Numbered from the stretch's first letter, positions 1-8,929 are shown. The stretch is DNA of 64,000 nt from Pseudomonas kuykendallii (GCF_900106975.1 NZ_FNNU01000004.1:186001-250000); one strand, 5' to 3'. Notes: generated by a model not told the origin, from the letters alone. Numbers and translations: made by a program.

Positions 1-115
1 GAACCCACCCTCAGCGAAAGAAACGCGCGCAAATGAATGCCGTGAGCATGAGCCGCGTAAAGGTAGGAGGGAAAGCGAGCGGATGGGTTCCGGGGAGGGA
101 GACGAACGGTGTGGC

Positions 116-517
116 TCAGCCCTTGCGTTGCGACTGATGGAGCTTGGCGACCAGTTCCGCTTCGGCTTTGGACAGCCCGCAGGACTGGGTCAGGTCATCG
201 ACGCTCGCGCCCAGCCCGACCAGCCGCGCCGCCTGGGTGAAGGAAAGGCTGGAGGGGTCGCGTTGTTCGATCTGGGTCAGCTTGTCGGGCAACGGGGCGA
301 CGGTGCGGCGCAGCTCGTGCAGCTCCTCGCCCATGCGGATGCTGCCGGTAAGGTAGGCATCCAGACGCTTGCTCAGTTCCTTGATGCGCTGGTCGCGCGC
401 ATTATCGCGCTCGGCCTGCTGCCGCGCCTGTTGGCGCTGGCCCTGCGCCAGCCACCAGCAAACATAACCCAGCCCGACGCAGACCAGGGCAAGAAAGACC
501 AGCGCGGCTTCCAGCAT
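116..517 (-). CDS. DUF2802 membrane-anchored protein
   Basis: A 133-residue protein with one N-terminal membrane segment (about residues 3-24), then a charged, probably coiled-coil stretch and a C-terminal helical part (SCGLSKAEAELVAKLHQ) that resembles a small DNA-binding-like helix-turn-helix fold. It matches the DUF2802 proteins that close the Pseudomonas che/mot cluster. The ATG at 517 shares one base with the cheW stop (TGATG), which implies translational coupling; a start eight codons upstream is also open but lies inside cheW. Its function is not known. Position after parA-parP-cheW suggests a link to array placement, which is inference only. Confidence 0.85.
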   Translation of the reverse strand: MLEAALVFLALVCVGLGYVCWWLAQGQRQQARQQAERDNARDQRIKELSKRLDAYLTGSIRMGEELHELRRTVAPLPDKLTQIEQRDPSSLSFTQAARLVGLGASVDDLTQSCGLSKAEAELVAKLHQSQRKG

Positions 518-996
518 CAGATGCTCTCGAGTTCCGACCACTCTTCCTCGGACATCATCTTGTCCAGCTCGACCAGGATCAGCAGTTCGCCGTTCTTGTT
601 GCAGACGCCCTGGATGAACTTGGCCGACTCGTCGTTACCGACGTTGGGCGCGGTCTCGATTTCCGACTGACGCAGGTAGACCACTTCGGCGACGCTGTCG
701 ACGAGGATGCCCACGACCTGCTTGTCCGCTTCGATGATGACGATGCGGCTGTTGTCGGTGATGGAGGCCGAATCCAGACCGAAACGCTGGCGCGTGTCGA
801 TCACGGTGACCACGTTGCCACGCAGGTTGATGATCCCGAGCACGTAGCTGGGCGCGCCCGGGACCGGAGCGATCTCGGTATAGCGCAGCACTTCCTGCAC
901 CTGCATCACGTTGATGCCGTAGGTCTCGTTATCCAGGCGGAAGGTCACCCACTGCAGAATGGGATCTTCGGAGCCTTGCGCAGATGTCTTCTTCAT
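517..996 (-). CDS. cheW: Chemotaxis coupling protein CheW
   Basis: A 159-residue CheW. It couples chemoreceptors to the CheA kinase at the inner membrane array. The single CheW/SH3-like domain covers about residues 15-150, with the family patterns YGINVMQVQEV, VLGIINLRGNVVTVID and VVGILVDSVAEV. The length is typical. It is the third gene of the parA-parP-cheW run and its stop overlaps the start of the DUF2802 gene. The 94-base spacer from parP contains a perfect 8-bp hairpin. Confidence 0.97.
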   Translation of the reverse strand: MKKTSAQGSEDPILQWVTFRLDNETYGINVMQVQEVLRYTEIAPVPGAPSYVLGIINLRGNVVTVIDTRQRFGLDSASITDNSRIVIIEADKQVVGILVDSVAEVVYLRQSEIETAPNVGNDESAKFIQGVCNKNGELLILVELDKMMSEEEWSELESI

Positions 997-1061
997 ATCC
1001 CAGCCTCTTCAATCACCGCAGGCGCGGTATGCGCGGGTTGCTTCCCGCCGTTGTCGTTGTC

Positions 1062-1083
1062 GCTCGCGCCAATCTGCGCGAGC
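1062..1083 (-). other. Hairpin in the parP-cheW spacer
   Basis: GCTCGCGC and GCGCGAGC form a perfect 8-bp stem around a 6-base loop. There is no T-run on either strand, so an intrinsic terminator is unlikely. It could be an mRNA processing or stability element that sets the parP:cheW ratio; this is a guess from position. Confidence 0.4.
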
Positions 1084-1090
1084 CGTGGAT

Positions 1091-1966
1091 TCAATGCAAC
1101 TGCCCGTTGTTCATGCGTTTCACCGCACCGCTGGCGATGAGTTCGGCGAGGGCCGATACGTCCAGCAAGGCGCACATGTGCTCGATCACCGTGCCGGCCA
1201 GCCAGGGACGCTGGACGCGCTGGCTGCGCCATTTTATCTCGCTCGGGTCTAGGCGTATCGAGCGACTCACCTGATGCACCGCCAGGCCCCACTCATACCC
1301 CTGCACCGAAATCACATACTGCAGGCCCCGGCGAAAATCGTCGCGATAACGGTCGGGCATCACCCAGCGGGCGGTGTCCAGCACCTTCAGGTTGCCGGCC
1401 TGCGAAGGCAGGATGCCGAGGAACCATTCCGGTTGCCCGAACAGCGGCGTCAACTCCTGGTCCACGAGCGGGTAGATCGAGCCCAGGCACACCAGCGGCA
1501 CTGCCAGGGTCAGCCCGGCAACGTCGAACAGCAGGCACTCGAAGGGCTCCTCGGCCCAATCGGGACGCTCGTCGAAATTCAGCGGCGCCGGTACACGCTC
1601 GGCACGCTGCTCAAGCTGCAGATCGACCACCGGCTCGACCACGATCACCGGCTCGATCACCGGCGGCGGCTCGACGACCGCCGCCGACGGGAGCAGCTCG
1701 ACGGTCGGCAGCACCAACGGCCTGGGCTCGGCGAAGTCCAGACGCGCAATCGGCGAAGGTGCACGGGCCGGAGCCAAGGCGGGCGCCGGCTGGCGCGCAT
1801 CGCGGACCTGCTCCTCGAGCACGGCGGCCTGGAACTCGTCGATGGCGACGCTGCTTTCCGGCGCCGTCCCGGGCTCCAACTCGAGCGTGGCTTCCTGCAA
1901 CAGACCATCCAGGTAGGACTGGAGAGCCAGTTGGGAGCGTGTTGAAGTGGCAGCCGAACGACTCAT
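1091..1966 (-). CDS. parP: CheW-domain protein ParP (array partner of ParA)
   Basis: A 291-residue protein with an N-terminal part (1-65), a proline- and valine-rich linker (about 65-135) and a C-terminal CheW-like domain (about 140-275; patterns FECLLFDVAGLTLAVPLV and GYEWGLAVHQVSRSI). In Pseudomonas and Vibrio the equivalent protein links chemosensory arrays to the polar ParA-family ATPase and binds CheA. It lies between parA and cheW as expected. A sigma-28-like site lies 38 bases upstream, so it may be transcribed apart from parA. The linker is low complexity and probably flexible. Confidence 0.9.
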   Translation of the reverse strand: MSRSAATSTRSQLALQSYLDGLLQEATLELEPGTAPESSVAIDEFQAAVLEEQVRDARQPAPALAPARAPSPIARLDFAEPRPLVLPTVELLPSAAVVEPPPVIEPVIVVEPVVDLQLEQRAERVPAPLNFDERPDWAEEPFECLLFDVAGLTLAVPLVCLGSIYPLVDQELTPLFGQPEWFLGILPSQAGNLKVLDTARWVMPDRYRDDFRRGLQYVISVQGYEWGLAVHQVSRSIRLDPSEIKWRSQRVQRPWLAGTVIEHMCALLDVSALAELIASGAVKRMNNGQLH

Positions 1967-2003
1967 GAAAAGAATCCGGGGGAATGGGAATAGTCAGTAA
2001 AGC

Positions 2004-2031
2004 CTATCGGCCGCCCTGCCCGCCTACTTGA
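2004..2031 (-). promoter_or_regulatory. Probable sigma-28 (FliA) promoter for parP-cheW
   Basis: Read on the minus strand: a TCAAGTAG -35-like element, 12 bases, then GCCGATAG, one base from the FliA -10 consensus GCCGATAA. TCAAGT is the -35 variant I associate with Pseudomonas chemoreceptor promoters. The -10 ends 38 bases before the parP ATG. The spacing is one base longer than in the fliC and flgM promoters of this window, which lowers confidence. Confidence 0.5.
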
Positions 2032-2059
2032 GCCATGACGATGAAGAAACCCTGGCATG

Positions 2060-2848
2060 TCAGGCGACCTGCGCCGCCGCCTGATGCTCGAGCAGATGCT
2101 TGAGCAAGGCGCGATAGGCGATGACGCCACGACTCTTGGGGTCGAACTGTGACGGCGTGAGGCCCGCGCGACTGGCATCGCGCAGGCGCGTATCGACCGG
2201 AATGTAGGCGTGCCACAGCTGCTCGGGATAGGCATGGCGCAGCGTTCGCAGCGTCGACATGGATGCCTGCGTCCTGCGGTCGAACAACGTCGGCACGATG
2301 GTGTAAGGCAACGCCTGCTTGCGCGAACGGTTGATCATCGCCAGCGTATTCACCATCCGCTCCAGGCCTTTGACGGCGAGGAATTCGGTCTGCACCGGAA
2401 TGATCAACTGCTGGCTCGCGGCCAGGGCATTGACCATCAACACACCGAGCAACGGCGGGCTGTCGATGATCGCGTGGTCGAAATCCTGAAAAAGCTGCGC
2501 CAATGATTTGGCGATCACCAGGCCCAAACCGCCCTTGCTCGGCGATTGCCGCTCCAGCGTAGCCAGTGCGGTGCTCGAGGGCAGCAGGGAAATGCGCTCG
2601 TGGCTGGTCTCCAGCAGCAGTTCGCGCGGCAGTCCCTGCGGGACCGTGCCCTGATGCAAGAACAGGTCGAAATTGCTGCGATCCAGCGTGTCCGGATCAT
2701 GCCCGAAGTAGCTGGTCATGGAGCCGTGCGGATCGAGGTCGACGACGACCACGCGCTTGCCGGCGTCGGCCAGCAGGCCCGCCAGGGCGATGGATGAGGT
2801 GGTCTTGCCGACCCCTCCTTTCTGATTGGCTACTGCCCAAACTCTCAT
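2060..2848 (-). CDS. parA: ParA-family ATPase for chemotaxis array positioning
   Basis: A 262-residue MinD/ParA-type ATPase with the deviant Walker A motif KGGVGKTT at residues 10-17 and a Walker B region IIDSPP. It does not pair with a ParB gene and sits in a motility cluster. It therefore matches the ParC/PpfA class, which positions chemosensory arrays at the pole or partitions them, rather than a chromosome-segregating ParA. Its ATG overlaps the motD stop (ATGA), so the two are translationally coupled. parP follows after 93 bases. Confidence 0.93.
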   Translation of the reverse strand: MRVWAVANQKGGVGKTTSSIALAGLLADAGKRVVVVDLDPHGSMTSYFGHDPDTLDRSNFDLFLHQGTVPQGLPRELLLETSHERISLLPSSTALATLERQSPSKGGLGLVIAKSLAQLFQDFDHAIIDSPPLLGVLMVNALAASQQLIIPVQTEFLAVKGLERMVNTLAMINRSRKQALPYTIVPTLFDRRTQASMSTLRTLRHAYPEQLWHAYIPVDTRLRDASRAGLTPSQFDPKSRGVIAYRALLKHLLEHQAAAQVA

Positions 2849-3783
2849 GGCTGATTTCCTCCCGGCGCGGCTTGCACCGCGCCGAGATTGGCGCCGCCCG
2901 GTGGCGGCGACGAAGGATTGACGGCTTCACCGATGGAAGCCCGCGCGTCCTGAGTATTAGCAGGTTGCGTGCCAGCCCGCTTGAGGGCCGCATCCGGTTG
3001 CGCCTTGCCACTGCCGGAACCACTGACGCTACGGCGCACATCCAGGTTGCGCGACACCACCAGCACCACCCGGCGATTGCGCGCACGGCCATCCGCGGTG
3101 GCGTTGTCCGCGACCGGCTGGAACTCGCCGTACCCCACCGCCGCCATCCGCCCGGGCGCAACGCCCTCCATCGCCATCATCCTCACGATGCTGGCGGCAC
3201 GCGCCGCCGACAGCTCCCAGTTGGTGGGGAACTGCGCGGTGCGAATCGGCAGGTTGTCGGTGAAACCTTCGACATGCACAGGGTTTTCGTAGGGCGCCAG
3301 GATCTTCGCCACCTTCTCGATGATGGAGAAGGCGGCGTCGTTGGGGATCGCATCGCCGCTCGGAAACAGCAGGCTCGAATTGAGGGTGATCTCGACCCAC
3401 AACTCGTTGCCCCGCACAGTCAGCTGCTCGGTCTTCATCAGGTCGCCAAAGGCGTCGCGAACGTCGTTGGCGATGGTTTCCAGGGGATCGGCAGGCCCGC
3501 GCTCCGACGATGAGTCGCTGCCTTCGATATCGTCGGTCAGCGAGCGATCGGGCTCGGTGGTGCGCGGGCGTTCGTCGCCGATGGGAATCGCCTTGATGGA
3601 GCGGTCCGGCTGATTGAACGCGCCGACCATGCTGTCCGAGAGCACCTTGTACTTGCCCTCGTTGATCGAGGAGATCGAGTACATCACCACAAAAAAAGCG
3701 AACAGCAGCGTGATGAAGTCGGCATAGGAAACCAGCCAACGCTCATGATTCGCGTGTTCTTCGGGGCGACGGCGGCGGGCCAT
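2845..3783 (-). CDS. motD: Flagellar stator protein MotD (MotB family)
   Basis: A 312-residue MotB-type stator subunit. After a basic N-terminus there is one membrane helix containing the plug/proton-pathway pattern SYADFITLLFAFF, in which Asp22 is the expected proton-binding residue. An OmpA-like peptidoglycan-binding domain follows (about 150-255; VEGFTDNLP and NWELSAARA). The C-terminal tail of about 50 residues is proline- and glycine-rich. With MotC it forms the second Pseudomonas stator, which supports swarming and swimming under load. It lies 3 bases after motC and overlaps parA. Confidence 0.95.
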   Translation of the reverse strand: MARRRRPEEHANHERWLVSYADFITLLFAFFVVMYSISSINEGKYKVLSDSMVGAFNQPDRSIKAIPIGDERPRTTEPDRSLTDDIEGSDSSSERGPADPLETIANDVRDAFGDLMKTEQLTVRGNELWVEITLNSSLLFPSGDAIPNDAAFSIIEKVAKILAPYENPVHVEGFTDNLPIRTAQFPTNWELSAARAASIVRMMAMEGVAPGRMAAVGYGEFQPVADNATADGRARNRRVVLVVSRNLDVRRSVSGSGSGKAQPDAALKRAGTQPANTQDARASIGEAVNPSSPPPGGANLGAVQAAPGGNQP

Positions 3784-3786
3784 GGG

Positions 3787-4527
3787 TCAATCCATGAAGC
3801 CTTGCAGCTTCAGTTCGATGGAGCGCGGGTTTTCGCCTTCGGCGATGGAAAGGATGCCCTCGAGGATCAGCTCGCGGTAGCGCGACTGGCGCATCGCAAC
3901 CGAGCGCAGCTTGTTGCTTATCGGCAGCAGCAGCAGGTTGGCGAAGCTCACCCCATAGATGGTGGCGACGAACGCCACGGCGATTCCGCTGCCGAGTTGC
4001 GCGGGGTCCGCCAGATTGCCCATGACGTGGATCAGGCCCATCACCGCGCCGATGATGCCGATGGTGGGCGCATAGCCACCGGCGCTCTCGAAGACTTTCG
4101 CCGCCTGGATGTCGCGGTCTTCCTGGGTCAGCATGTCGACCTCGAGAATACCGCGGATCGCCTCCGGCTCGGCGCCGTCAACCAATAGCTGCAAGCCTTT
4201 GCGCGCGTAGGGATCGGGCTCGGCATCGGCGATCGGCTCGAGTCCCAGCAGCCCCTCCTTGCGCGCCGTCATGCTCCAGCCGACCACGCGATCGACGCCG
4301 CCGAACAGGTCGATGCTGGGCGGGAAAATGATCCAGCGCGACACCACCAGCGCCCGCTTGAGCACGCTCATCGGGGTCTGCAGGAAGGAAGCGCCCAGCG
4401 TGCCCCCCACGACGATCAGCGCGGCCGGGCCGTTGAGCAGCGCACCGATGTGCCCGCCCTCGATGTAGTTGCCACCGACGATGGCCACCAGCGCCAGGAC
4501 GATCCCGATGAGACTCAGTGCATCCAT
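3787..4527 (-). CDS. motC: Flagellar stator protein MotC (MotA family)
   Basis: A 246-residue MotA/TolQ/ExbB-type integral membrane protein with four predicted helices (about 4-22, 30-48, 147-168 and 180-200) and the signature APTIGIIGAVMGLI. The frame stays open far upstream, but that part is antisense-like shadow of cheB. The ATG at 4527 overlaps the cheB stop by one base (TGATG) and gives the usual family length. It forms the ion channel of the stator with MotD. Confidence 0.96.
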   Translation of the reverse strand: MDALSLIGIVLALVAIVGGNYIEGGHIGALLNGPAALIVVGGTLGASFLQTPMSVLKRALVVSRWIIFPPSIDLFGGVDRVVGWSMTARKEGLLGLEPIADAEPDPYARKGLQLLVDGAEPEAIRGILEVDMLTQEDRDIQAAKVFESAGGYAPTIGIIGAVMGLIHVMGNLADPAQLGSGIAVAFVATIYGVSFANLLLLPISNKLRSVAMRQSRYRELILEGILSIAEGENPRSIELKLQGFMD

Positions 4528-5651
4528 CAGATGACGGCCTCGGCCAGATGCCTGCCGATGTCGTCGAGGCCATAGACGGCGTCGGCCAGGTTGGCTTTGA
4601 CGATCGCCATCGGCATGCCGTAGATCACGCAGCTGGCTTCGTCCTGCGCCCACACCTGGCTGCCGGCCTGCTTGAGCATTCGCGCGCCTTCGCGACCGTC
4701 GGCGCCCATGCCGGTCAGGACCACGGCCAGCACCTTGTCGTTGTACGAGCGCGCAGCCGAACCGAAGGTAATGTCGACGCACGGCTTGTAGTTGAGGCGC
4801 TCGTCGCCCGGCAGGATTTTCACCGCGCCACGGCCGTCGACCATCATCTGCTTGCCACCCGGTGCCAGCAGCGCCAGGCCCGGGCGCAGCAGGTCGCCAT
4901 CCGCCGCTTCCTTGACGGATATCCGGCAGAGCTTGTCGAGACGCTCGGCGAAGGCCTTGGTGAAGGCCGCCGGCATGTGCTGGATCAGCACGATCGGCGC
5001 GGGGAAGTTGGCGGGAAGCTGGGTCAGGACCCGCTGCAGCGCGACCGGTCCGCCGGTGGAGGTGCCGATCGCCACCAGCTTGTAGGAGCGCCGTTTGGGC
5101 GTCGGGCTGCTCGCGCTCGGCGCGGCGGGCGCAGAGTGCGCTGGCGCAGCGGACGGACGAGCAGGCGCCGGCGCGGGATGAAGATGCGCGGACGTCGTGG
5201 AACCGGGTGCGTGGGAATGCACCGGCGCCTGGGCGAAACTGCCCAGCCGGCGGTTGCTGCGCGAGATGGTGTGAATCTTCTCGCAGAGCATCTGGCGGAT
5301 CTTCTCGGGGTTGCGCGAGATGTCCTCGAAGTTCTTCGGCAGGTAATCCACGGCGCCGGCGTCGAGCGCATCCAGCGTCACCCGTGCGCCTTCGTGAGTC
5401 AGCGAGGAGAACATCAGAACAGGCGTCGGGCAACGCTGCATGATCGTCCGCACGGCGGTGATGCCATCCATCATCGGCATCTCGTAATCCATGGTGATCA
5501 CGTCCGGCTTCAGCGCCAGCGCCTGGTCGATCGCCTCACGGCCGTTCGTCGCAGTGCCGACCACCTGAATGTTCGGGTCCGCCGAGAGTATTTCCGCCAC
5601 CCTCCTGCGGAAGAAACCGGAATCGTCCACCACCAGGACTTTTACAGCCAT
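4527..5651 (-). CDS. cheB: Chemotaxis protein-glutamate methylesterase CheB
   Basis: A 374-residue receptor methylesterase/deamidase. The N-terminal receiver has its phospho-acceptor at Asp55 (VITMDYEMP). The linker (about 140-185) is unusually rich in Ala, Pro, Ser and His. The C-terminal catalytic domain has Ser198 (GTSTGG), His225 (IQHMP) and Asp318 (TGMGADG) as the likely triad. It removes methyl groups from chemoreceptors and works against CheR. It overlaps motC by one base and follows cheA by 39 bases. Confidence 0.97.
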   Translation of the reverse strand: MAVKVLVVDDSGFFRRRVAEILSADPNIQVVGTATNGREAIDQALALKPDVITMDYEMPMMDGITAVRTIMQRCPTPVLMFSSLTHEGARVTLDALDAGAVDYLPKNFEDISRNPEKIRQMLCEKIHTISRSNRRLGSFAQAPVHSHAPGSTTSAHLHPAPAPARPSAAPAHSAPAAPSASSPTPKRRSYKLVAIGTSTGGPVALQRVLTQLPANFPAPIVLIQHMPAAFTKAFAERLDKLCRISVKEAADGDLLRPGLALLAPGGKQMMVDGRGAVKILPGDERLNYKPCVDITFGSAARSYNDKVLAVVLTGMGADGREGARMLKQAGSQVWAQDEASCVIYGMPMAIVKANLADAVYGLDDIGRHLAEAVI

Positions 5652-5690
5652 AACAACTCCTCATGGAACGGGCCGTGACCCGCCCCGAAA

Positions 5691-7934
5691 TCAGATGCGC
5701 CGCGCGTAGCGCTTGAGCATGCTCGGCACGTCGAGGATCAAGGCGATACGTCCGTCACCCGTGATGGTCGCGCCGGCCATGCCGGGCGTTCCCTGGAGCA
5801 TCTTGCCCAGTGGCTTGATCACCACTTCTTCCTGGCCGACCAGTTGATCGACGACGAAGCCGATCCGCTGCGTGCCGACCGACAGGATCACCACATGCCC
5901 TTCGACCTGCTCGTCCTGAGCGGCGCGCGGCACCAGCCAGCGCTTGAGGTAGAACAGAGGCAGCGCCTTGTCGCGGACGATCACCACTTCCTGGCCGTCG
6001 ACGACGTTGGTGCGCGACAGGTCGAGGTGGAAGATTTCGTTGACGTTGACCAGCGGGAAGGCGAAGGCCTGGTTCGCCAGCATGACCATCAGCGTCGGCA
6101 TGATCGCCAGCGTCAACGGCACCTTGATGACGATCTTCGAGCCCTGGCCCTTGGTGGAGAAGACGTTGACCGTGCCGTTGAGCTGGGAAATCTTGGTCTT
6201 CACCACGTCCATGCCGACACCGCGGCCGGAAACGTCGGAAATCTCGGTCTTGGTCGAGAAACCGGGGGCGAAGATCAGGTTGTAGCACTCGAGCTCGGTG
6301 AGCCGCTCGGAAACGTCCTTGTCCAGCAGGCCTTTCTCGACGGCCTTGGCGCGCAGGACGTTGGCGTCCATGCCTTTGCCGTCGTCGGTGATCATCAGCA
6401 GGATGTGGTCGCCTTCCTGCTCGGCCGACAACACCACTCGGCCGGTGCGCGGCTTGCCGGCGGCCTCGCGCTCTTCCGGGGTCTCGATGCCGTGGTCGAC
6501 GGCGTTGCGCACCAGGTGGACCAGCGGATCGGCCAGCGCCTCGACCAGGTTCTTGTCGAGGTCGGTCTCTTCACCGACCAGTTCCAGGTTGATCTCTTTC
6601 TTCAGGTTGCGGGCGAGGTCGCGAACCAGCCGGGGGAAGCGTCCGAAGACCTTCTTGATCGGCTGCATGCGCGTCTTCATCACCGAGGTCTGCAGGTCGG
6701 CGGTGACCACATCCAGGTTGGAGACGGCCTTGGACATGGCTTCGTCGCCGCTGTTGAGTCCCAGGCGCACCAGGCGGTTACGCACCAGCACCAGTTCGCC
6801 GACCATGTTCATGATTTCGTCGAGCCGCGCGGTATCCACGCGCACGGTGGTTTCCGCCTCGCTGACCGGACCGGCCTTGTCCGGGTGCGCCGCGGCCGGA
6901 GCGGGAGCTGGCGCCGCGGAGAGCTTGGGCGCGGGCTTCTCGGCGGGCTTTTCAGCCGGTTTGGCGGCAGGGGTCGCCGCGGGCGGGGGCGCGGGCTTCG
7001 CCGGCGCAGCCGCTACGGGGGCGGCCTCCACGGGCGGAACGAACTTGCCCTTGCCGTGCAACTGGTCGAGAAGCGCTTCGAATTCGTCGTCGCTGATGTT
7101 GTCGCTCGCGCCGGCGGGCGCGGCCTCTGGCGCAGGCGCAGGCGCAGCGGGTGCGGCATCGACGGGAGGCACGAACTTGCCCTTGCCGTGCAACTGATCC
7201 AGCAGGGCTTCGAATTCGTCGTCGCTGATGTCGTCGCCCGACGGGGCGGCAGCGGATGCAGCTGCTACAGGCGCGCTCGGTGCGGCGGGCGCAACGGCGG
7301 ACACCGGTTTGTCGCCGTGTAGCTGATCCAGCAGGGCTTCGAACTCGTCGTCGGTGATTTCATCGCTGGCGCTGGCGCTGGCGGCCGGAGCCTGGGCGGG
7401 TTCGCTGATCGCGCTTAGCAGCTGCTCGAACTCGCTGTCGGTGATGTCTCCCGAAGGCTCTGCAGCCGGCGCCTCGGCCTGAACCACGGGCTCGACTTCG
7501 GCAGCGGTCTCCTCAGGAGGCGCTTCGGCCGGCGCGGCGGCAGAAGCCGGGGCGGCCAGACGAGAAAGCGCGGCGAGGAGTTCGCGCGGCGCCGGCGTCG
7601 GCGCGGTTCGCTCGCGCACTTCGGCGAACATCGCGTTCACCGCATCGAGCGCCTGCAGCACCACATCCATCAGTTCGGCATCCACGCGGCGTTCGCCCTT
7701 GCGCAGGATGTCGAAGACGTTCTCAGCGATATGGCAGCACTCCACCAGCTCGTTCAGCTGCAGGAAACCCGCGCCGCCCTTGACGGTGTGAAAACCGCGA
7801 AAGATCGCATTGAGCAGGTTCATGTCGTCAGGGCGGCTTTCCAGCTCCACCAACTGTTCCGACAGCTGCTCGAGAATCTCGCCGGCCTCTACCAGGAAGT
7901 CCTGGAGAATCTCTTCATCGGCGTCGAAGCTCAT
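5691..7934 (-). CDS. cheA: Chemotaxis histidine kinase CheA
   Basis: A 747-residue kinase that autophosphorylates and passes phosphate to CheY and CheB. Order: P1 Hpt domain (1-110) with the phospho-acceptor His49 in FHTVKGGAGF; a long Ala/Pro linker (about 120-370); P3 dimerisation; P4 ATPase with LVRNAVDHGIE and DDGKGM; and P5, the CheW-like domain (about 610-745). The linker holds four copies of an acidic/leucine motif (DDEFEALLDQLHG and variants), two of them followed by KGKFVPPV. I see no clear P2 fold. The ATG at 7934 is preferred over a GTG two codons earlier because AAGGTGG lies 3 bases before it. Confidence 0.96.
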   Translation of the reverse strand: MSFDADEEILQDFLVEAGEILEQLSEQLVELESRPDDMNLLNAIFRGFHTVKGGAGFLQLNELVECCHIAENVFDILRKGERRVDAELMDVVLQALDAVNAMFAEVRERTAPTPAPRELLAALSRLAAPASAAAPAEAPPEETAAEVEPVVQAEAPAAEPSGDITDSEFEQLLSAISEPAQAPAASASASDEITDDEFEALLDQLHGDKPVSAVAPAAPSAPVAAASAAAPSGDDISDDEFEALLDQLHGKGKFVPPVDAAPAAPAPAPEAAPAGASDNISDDEFEALLDQLHGKGKFVPPVEAAPVAAAPAKPAPPPAATPAAKPAEKPAEKPAPKLSAAPAPAPAAAHPDKAGPVSEAETTVRVDTARLDEIMNMVGELVLVRNRLVRLGLNSGDEAMSKAVSNLDVVTADLQTSVMKTRMQPIKKVFGRFPRLVRDLARNLKKEINLELVGEETDLDKNLVEALADPLVHLVRNAVDHGIETPEEREAAGKPRTGRVVLSAEQEGDHILLMITDDGKGMDANVLRAKAVEKGLLDKDVSERLTELECYNLIFAPGFSTKTEISDVSGRGVGMDVVKTKISQLNGTVNVFSTKGQGSKIVIKVPLTLAIMPTLMVMLANQAFAFPLVNVNEIFHLDLSRTNVVDGQEVVIVRDKALPLFYLKRWLVPRAAQDEQVEGHVVILSVGTQRIGFVVDQLVGQEEVVIKPLGKMLQGTPGMAGATITGDGRIALILDVPSMLKRYARRI
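7041..7362 (-). repeat. In-gene repeats in the CheA linker
   Basis: Within cheA, near-identical DNA blocks of about 60 bases begin near 7041 and 7171, and a shorter related block lies near 7320. They encode I(S/T)DDEFEALLDQLHG, twice extended by KGKFVPPV. A more divergent fourth copy (DITDSEFEQLLSAI) is encoded near 7410-7450. The protein motif is conserved beyond the DNA, which suggests a short linear binding motif kept in several copies, not slippage alone. Confidence 0.75.
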
Positions 7935-7999
7935 TTCCACCTTCCCATAGGATCTGTTGACGTTTCGTCGCGAACCGTGTTGAGCCGCAGGGACGGGGC

Positions 8000-8080
8000 G
8001 CGTTTTTCGCAGGCCGGCGTCACTCGTCGTTCATCTGGAGCAACCAACTTCTCTCCTCCTTCCTTGCCCTGCGAAAACGC
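8000..8080. repeat. Long inverted repeat in the cheZ-cheA spacer
   Basis: GCGTTTTTCGCAGG at 8000-8013 is the reverse complement of CCTGCGAAAACGC at 8068-8080 apart from one extra base. The arms are 54 bases apart. In the cheZ-cheA transcript this could fold into a long stem. It lies in a 181-base spacer where neighbouring che genes are tightly packed. Confidence 0.5.
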
Positions 8081-8115
8081 CTAGGTCGTGGCCGTAACCA
8101 AAACGTCGACGGGTC

Positions 8116-8910
8116 CTAGAATCCAAGACTGGATAGCAGATCGTCGACATCGTCCTGACCGGATACGACGTCATCACGCTTATCGGCATGAATCTGCGGA
8201 CCTTCACCCCGGGAGGACTCTTTTTGTTGTTTTTCTTGCTCGGCACGCAGCCCTTCGTGGTCGTGCTTGATGCCGGCGAAACGATCGACCTGGCTGGCCA
8301 TGAGCATCAGCTTGAGCAGATTGCTCTCGACTTCGGTGACCAAGGTGGTGACACGCTTGATCACCTGACCGGTGAGGTCCTGGTAATCCTGCGCCAGAAG
8401 AATGTCGTTCAGGTGGCCGGAGAGCTTGGCGCCGTCCCGCTCGCTGCGCGCGAGGAACAGCTCGACACGCTTGGCCAGGTCGCGAAAGGCGTCCGCACCG
8501 ATTTCGCGGCGCATGAAGCGCTGCCATTCGACGCTCAGGCTCTGGGCCTCGTCGGCCATGCCGTTGACCACCGGCGCGCACTCTTCCACCAGATCCATCG
8601 TGCGGTTGGCCGCACGCTCGGTCATCGTCACCACGTAGGAGAGACGCTCGGTGGCATCGGAGATCTGCGAGACTTCCTGCGCGTGCGGAACACGGGGATC
8701 GAGCTGGAAGTTGACGATGGCATTGTGCAGCTCGCGGGTGAGCTTGCCGACTTCCTGATACAGACCGCGATCGCGGACCTGATTCAGTTGATGGATGATT
8801 TGCACCACATCAGCGAAGTTGCCTTTTTCGAGGCTTTCGGTCAGCTGACGGGCGTGGGACTTCAGGGTCGACTCGAAGTCATCGCCCATAGAGATGTTGT
8901 CGTGATCCAT
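8116..8910 (-). CDS. cheZ: CheY-P phosphatase CheZ
   Basis: A 264-residue CheZ, mostly helical. The catalytic pattern QDYQDLTGQ places the active Asp at 178 and Gln at 182, corresponding to Asp143 and Gln147 of the enteric protein. The last residues (DDVDDLLSSLGF) are the C-terminal helix that binds CheY, after a flexible charged linker. It ends signalling by dephosphorylating CheY-P. It follows cheY by 19 bases and precedes cheA by a longer 181-base spacer. Confidence 0.97.
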   Translation of the reverse strand: MDHDNISMGDDFESTLKSHARQLTESLEKGNFADVVQIIHQLNQVRDRGLYQEVGKLTRELHNAIVNFQLDPRVPHAQEVSQISDATERLSYVVTMTERAANRTMDLVEECAPVVNGMADEAQSLSVEWQRFMRREIGADAFRDLAKRVELFLARSERDGAKLSGHLNDILLAQDYQDLTGQVIKRVTTLVTEVESNLLKLMLMASQVDRFAGIKHDHEGLRAEQEKQQKESSRGEGPQIHADKRDDVVSGQDDVDDLLSSLGF

Positions 8911-8929
8911 AGCGCCCTCGAGGCGAACA

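Noticed and set aside
1-115. A possible gene in the first 115 bases
   Set aside because: Only short frames without ribosome site or pattern; probably the spacer after the DUF2802 gene.
2060-2848. parA as part of a chromosome or plasmid partition system
   Set aside because: No ParB gene or parS-like repeats nearby; the neighbours are motD, parP and cheW, as in chemotaxis array positioning.
4528-5433. N-terminal extension of the motC frame across cheB
   Set aside because: The extension lies in another frame of cheB and is Arg/Gly-rich. The real MotC begins at the ATG at 4527 in a TGATG overlap.
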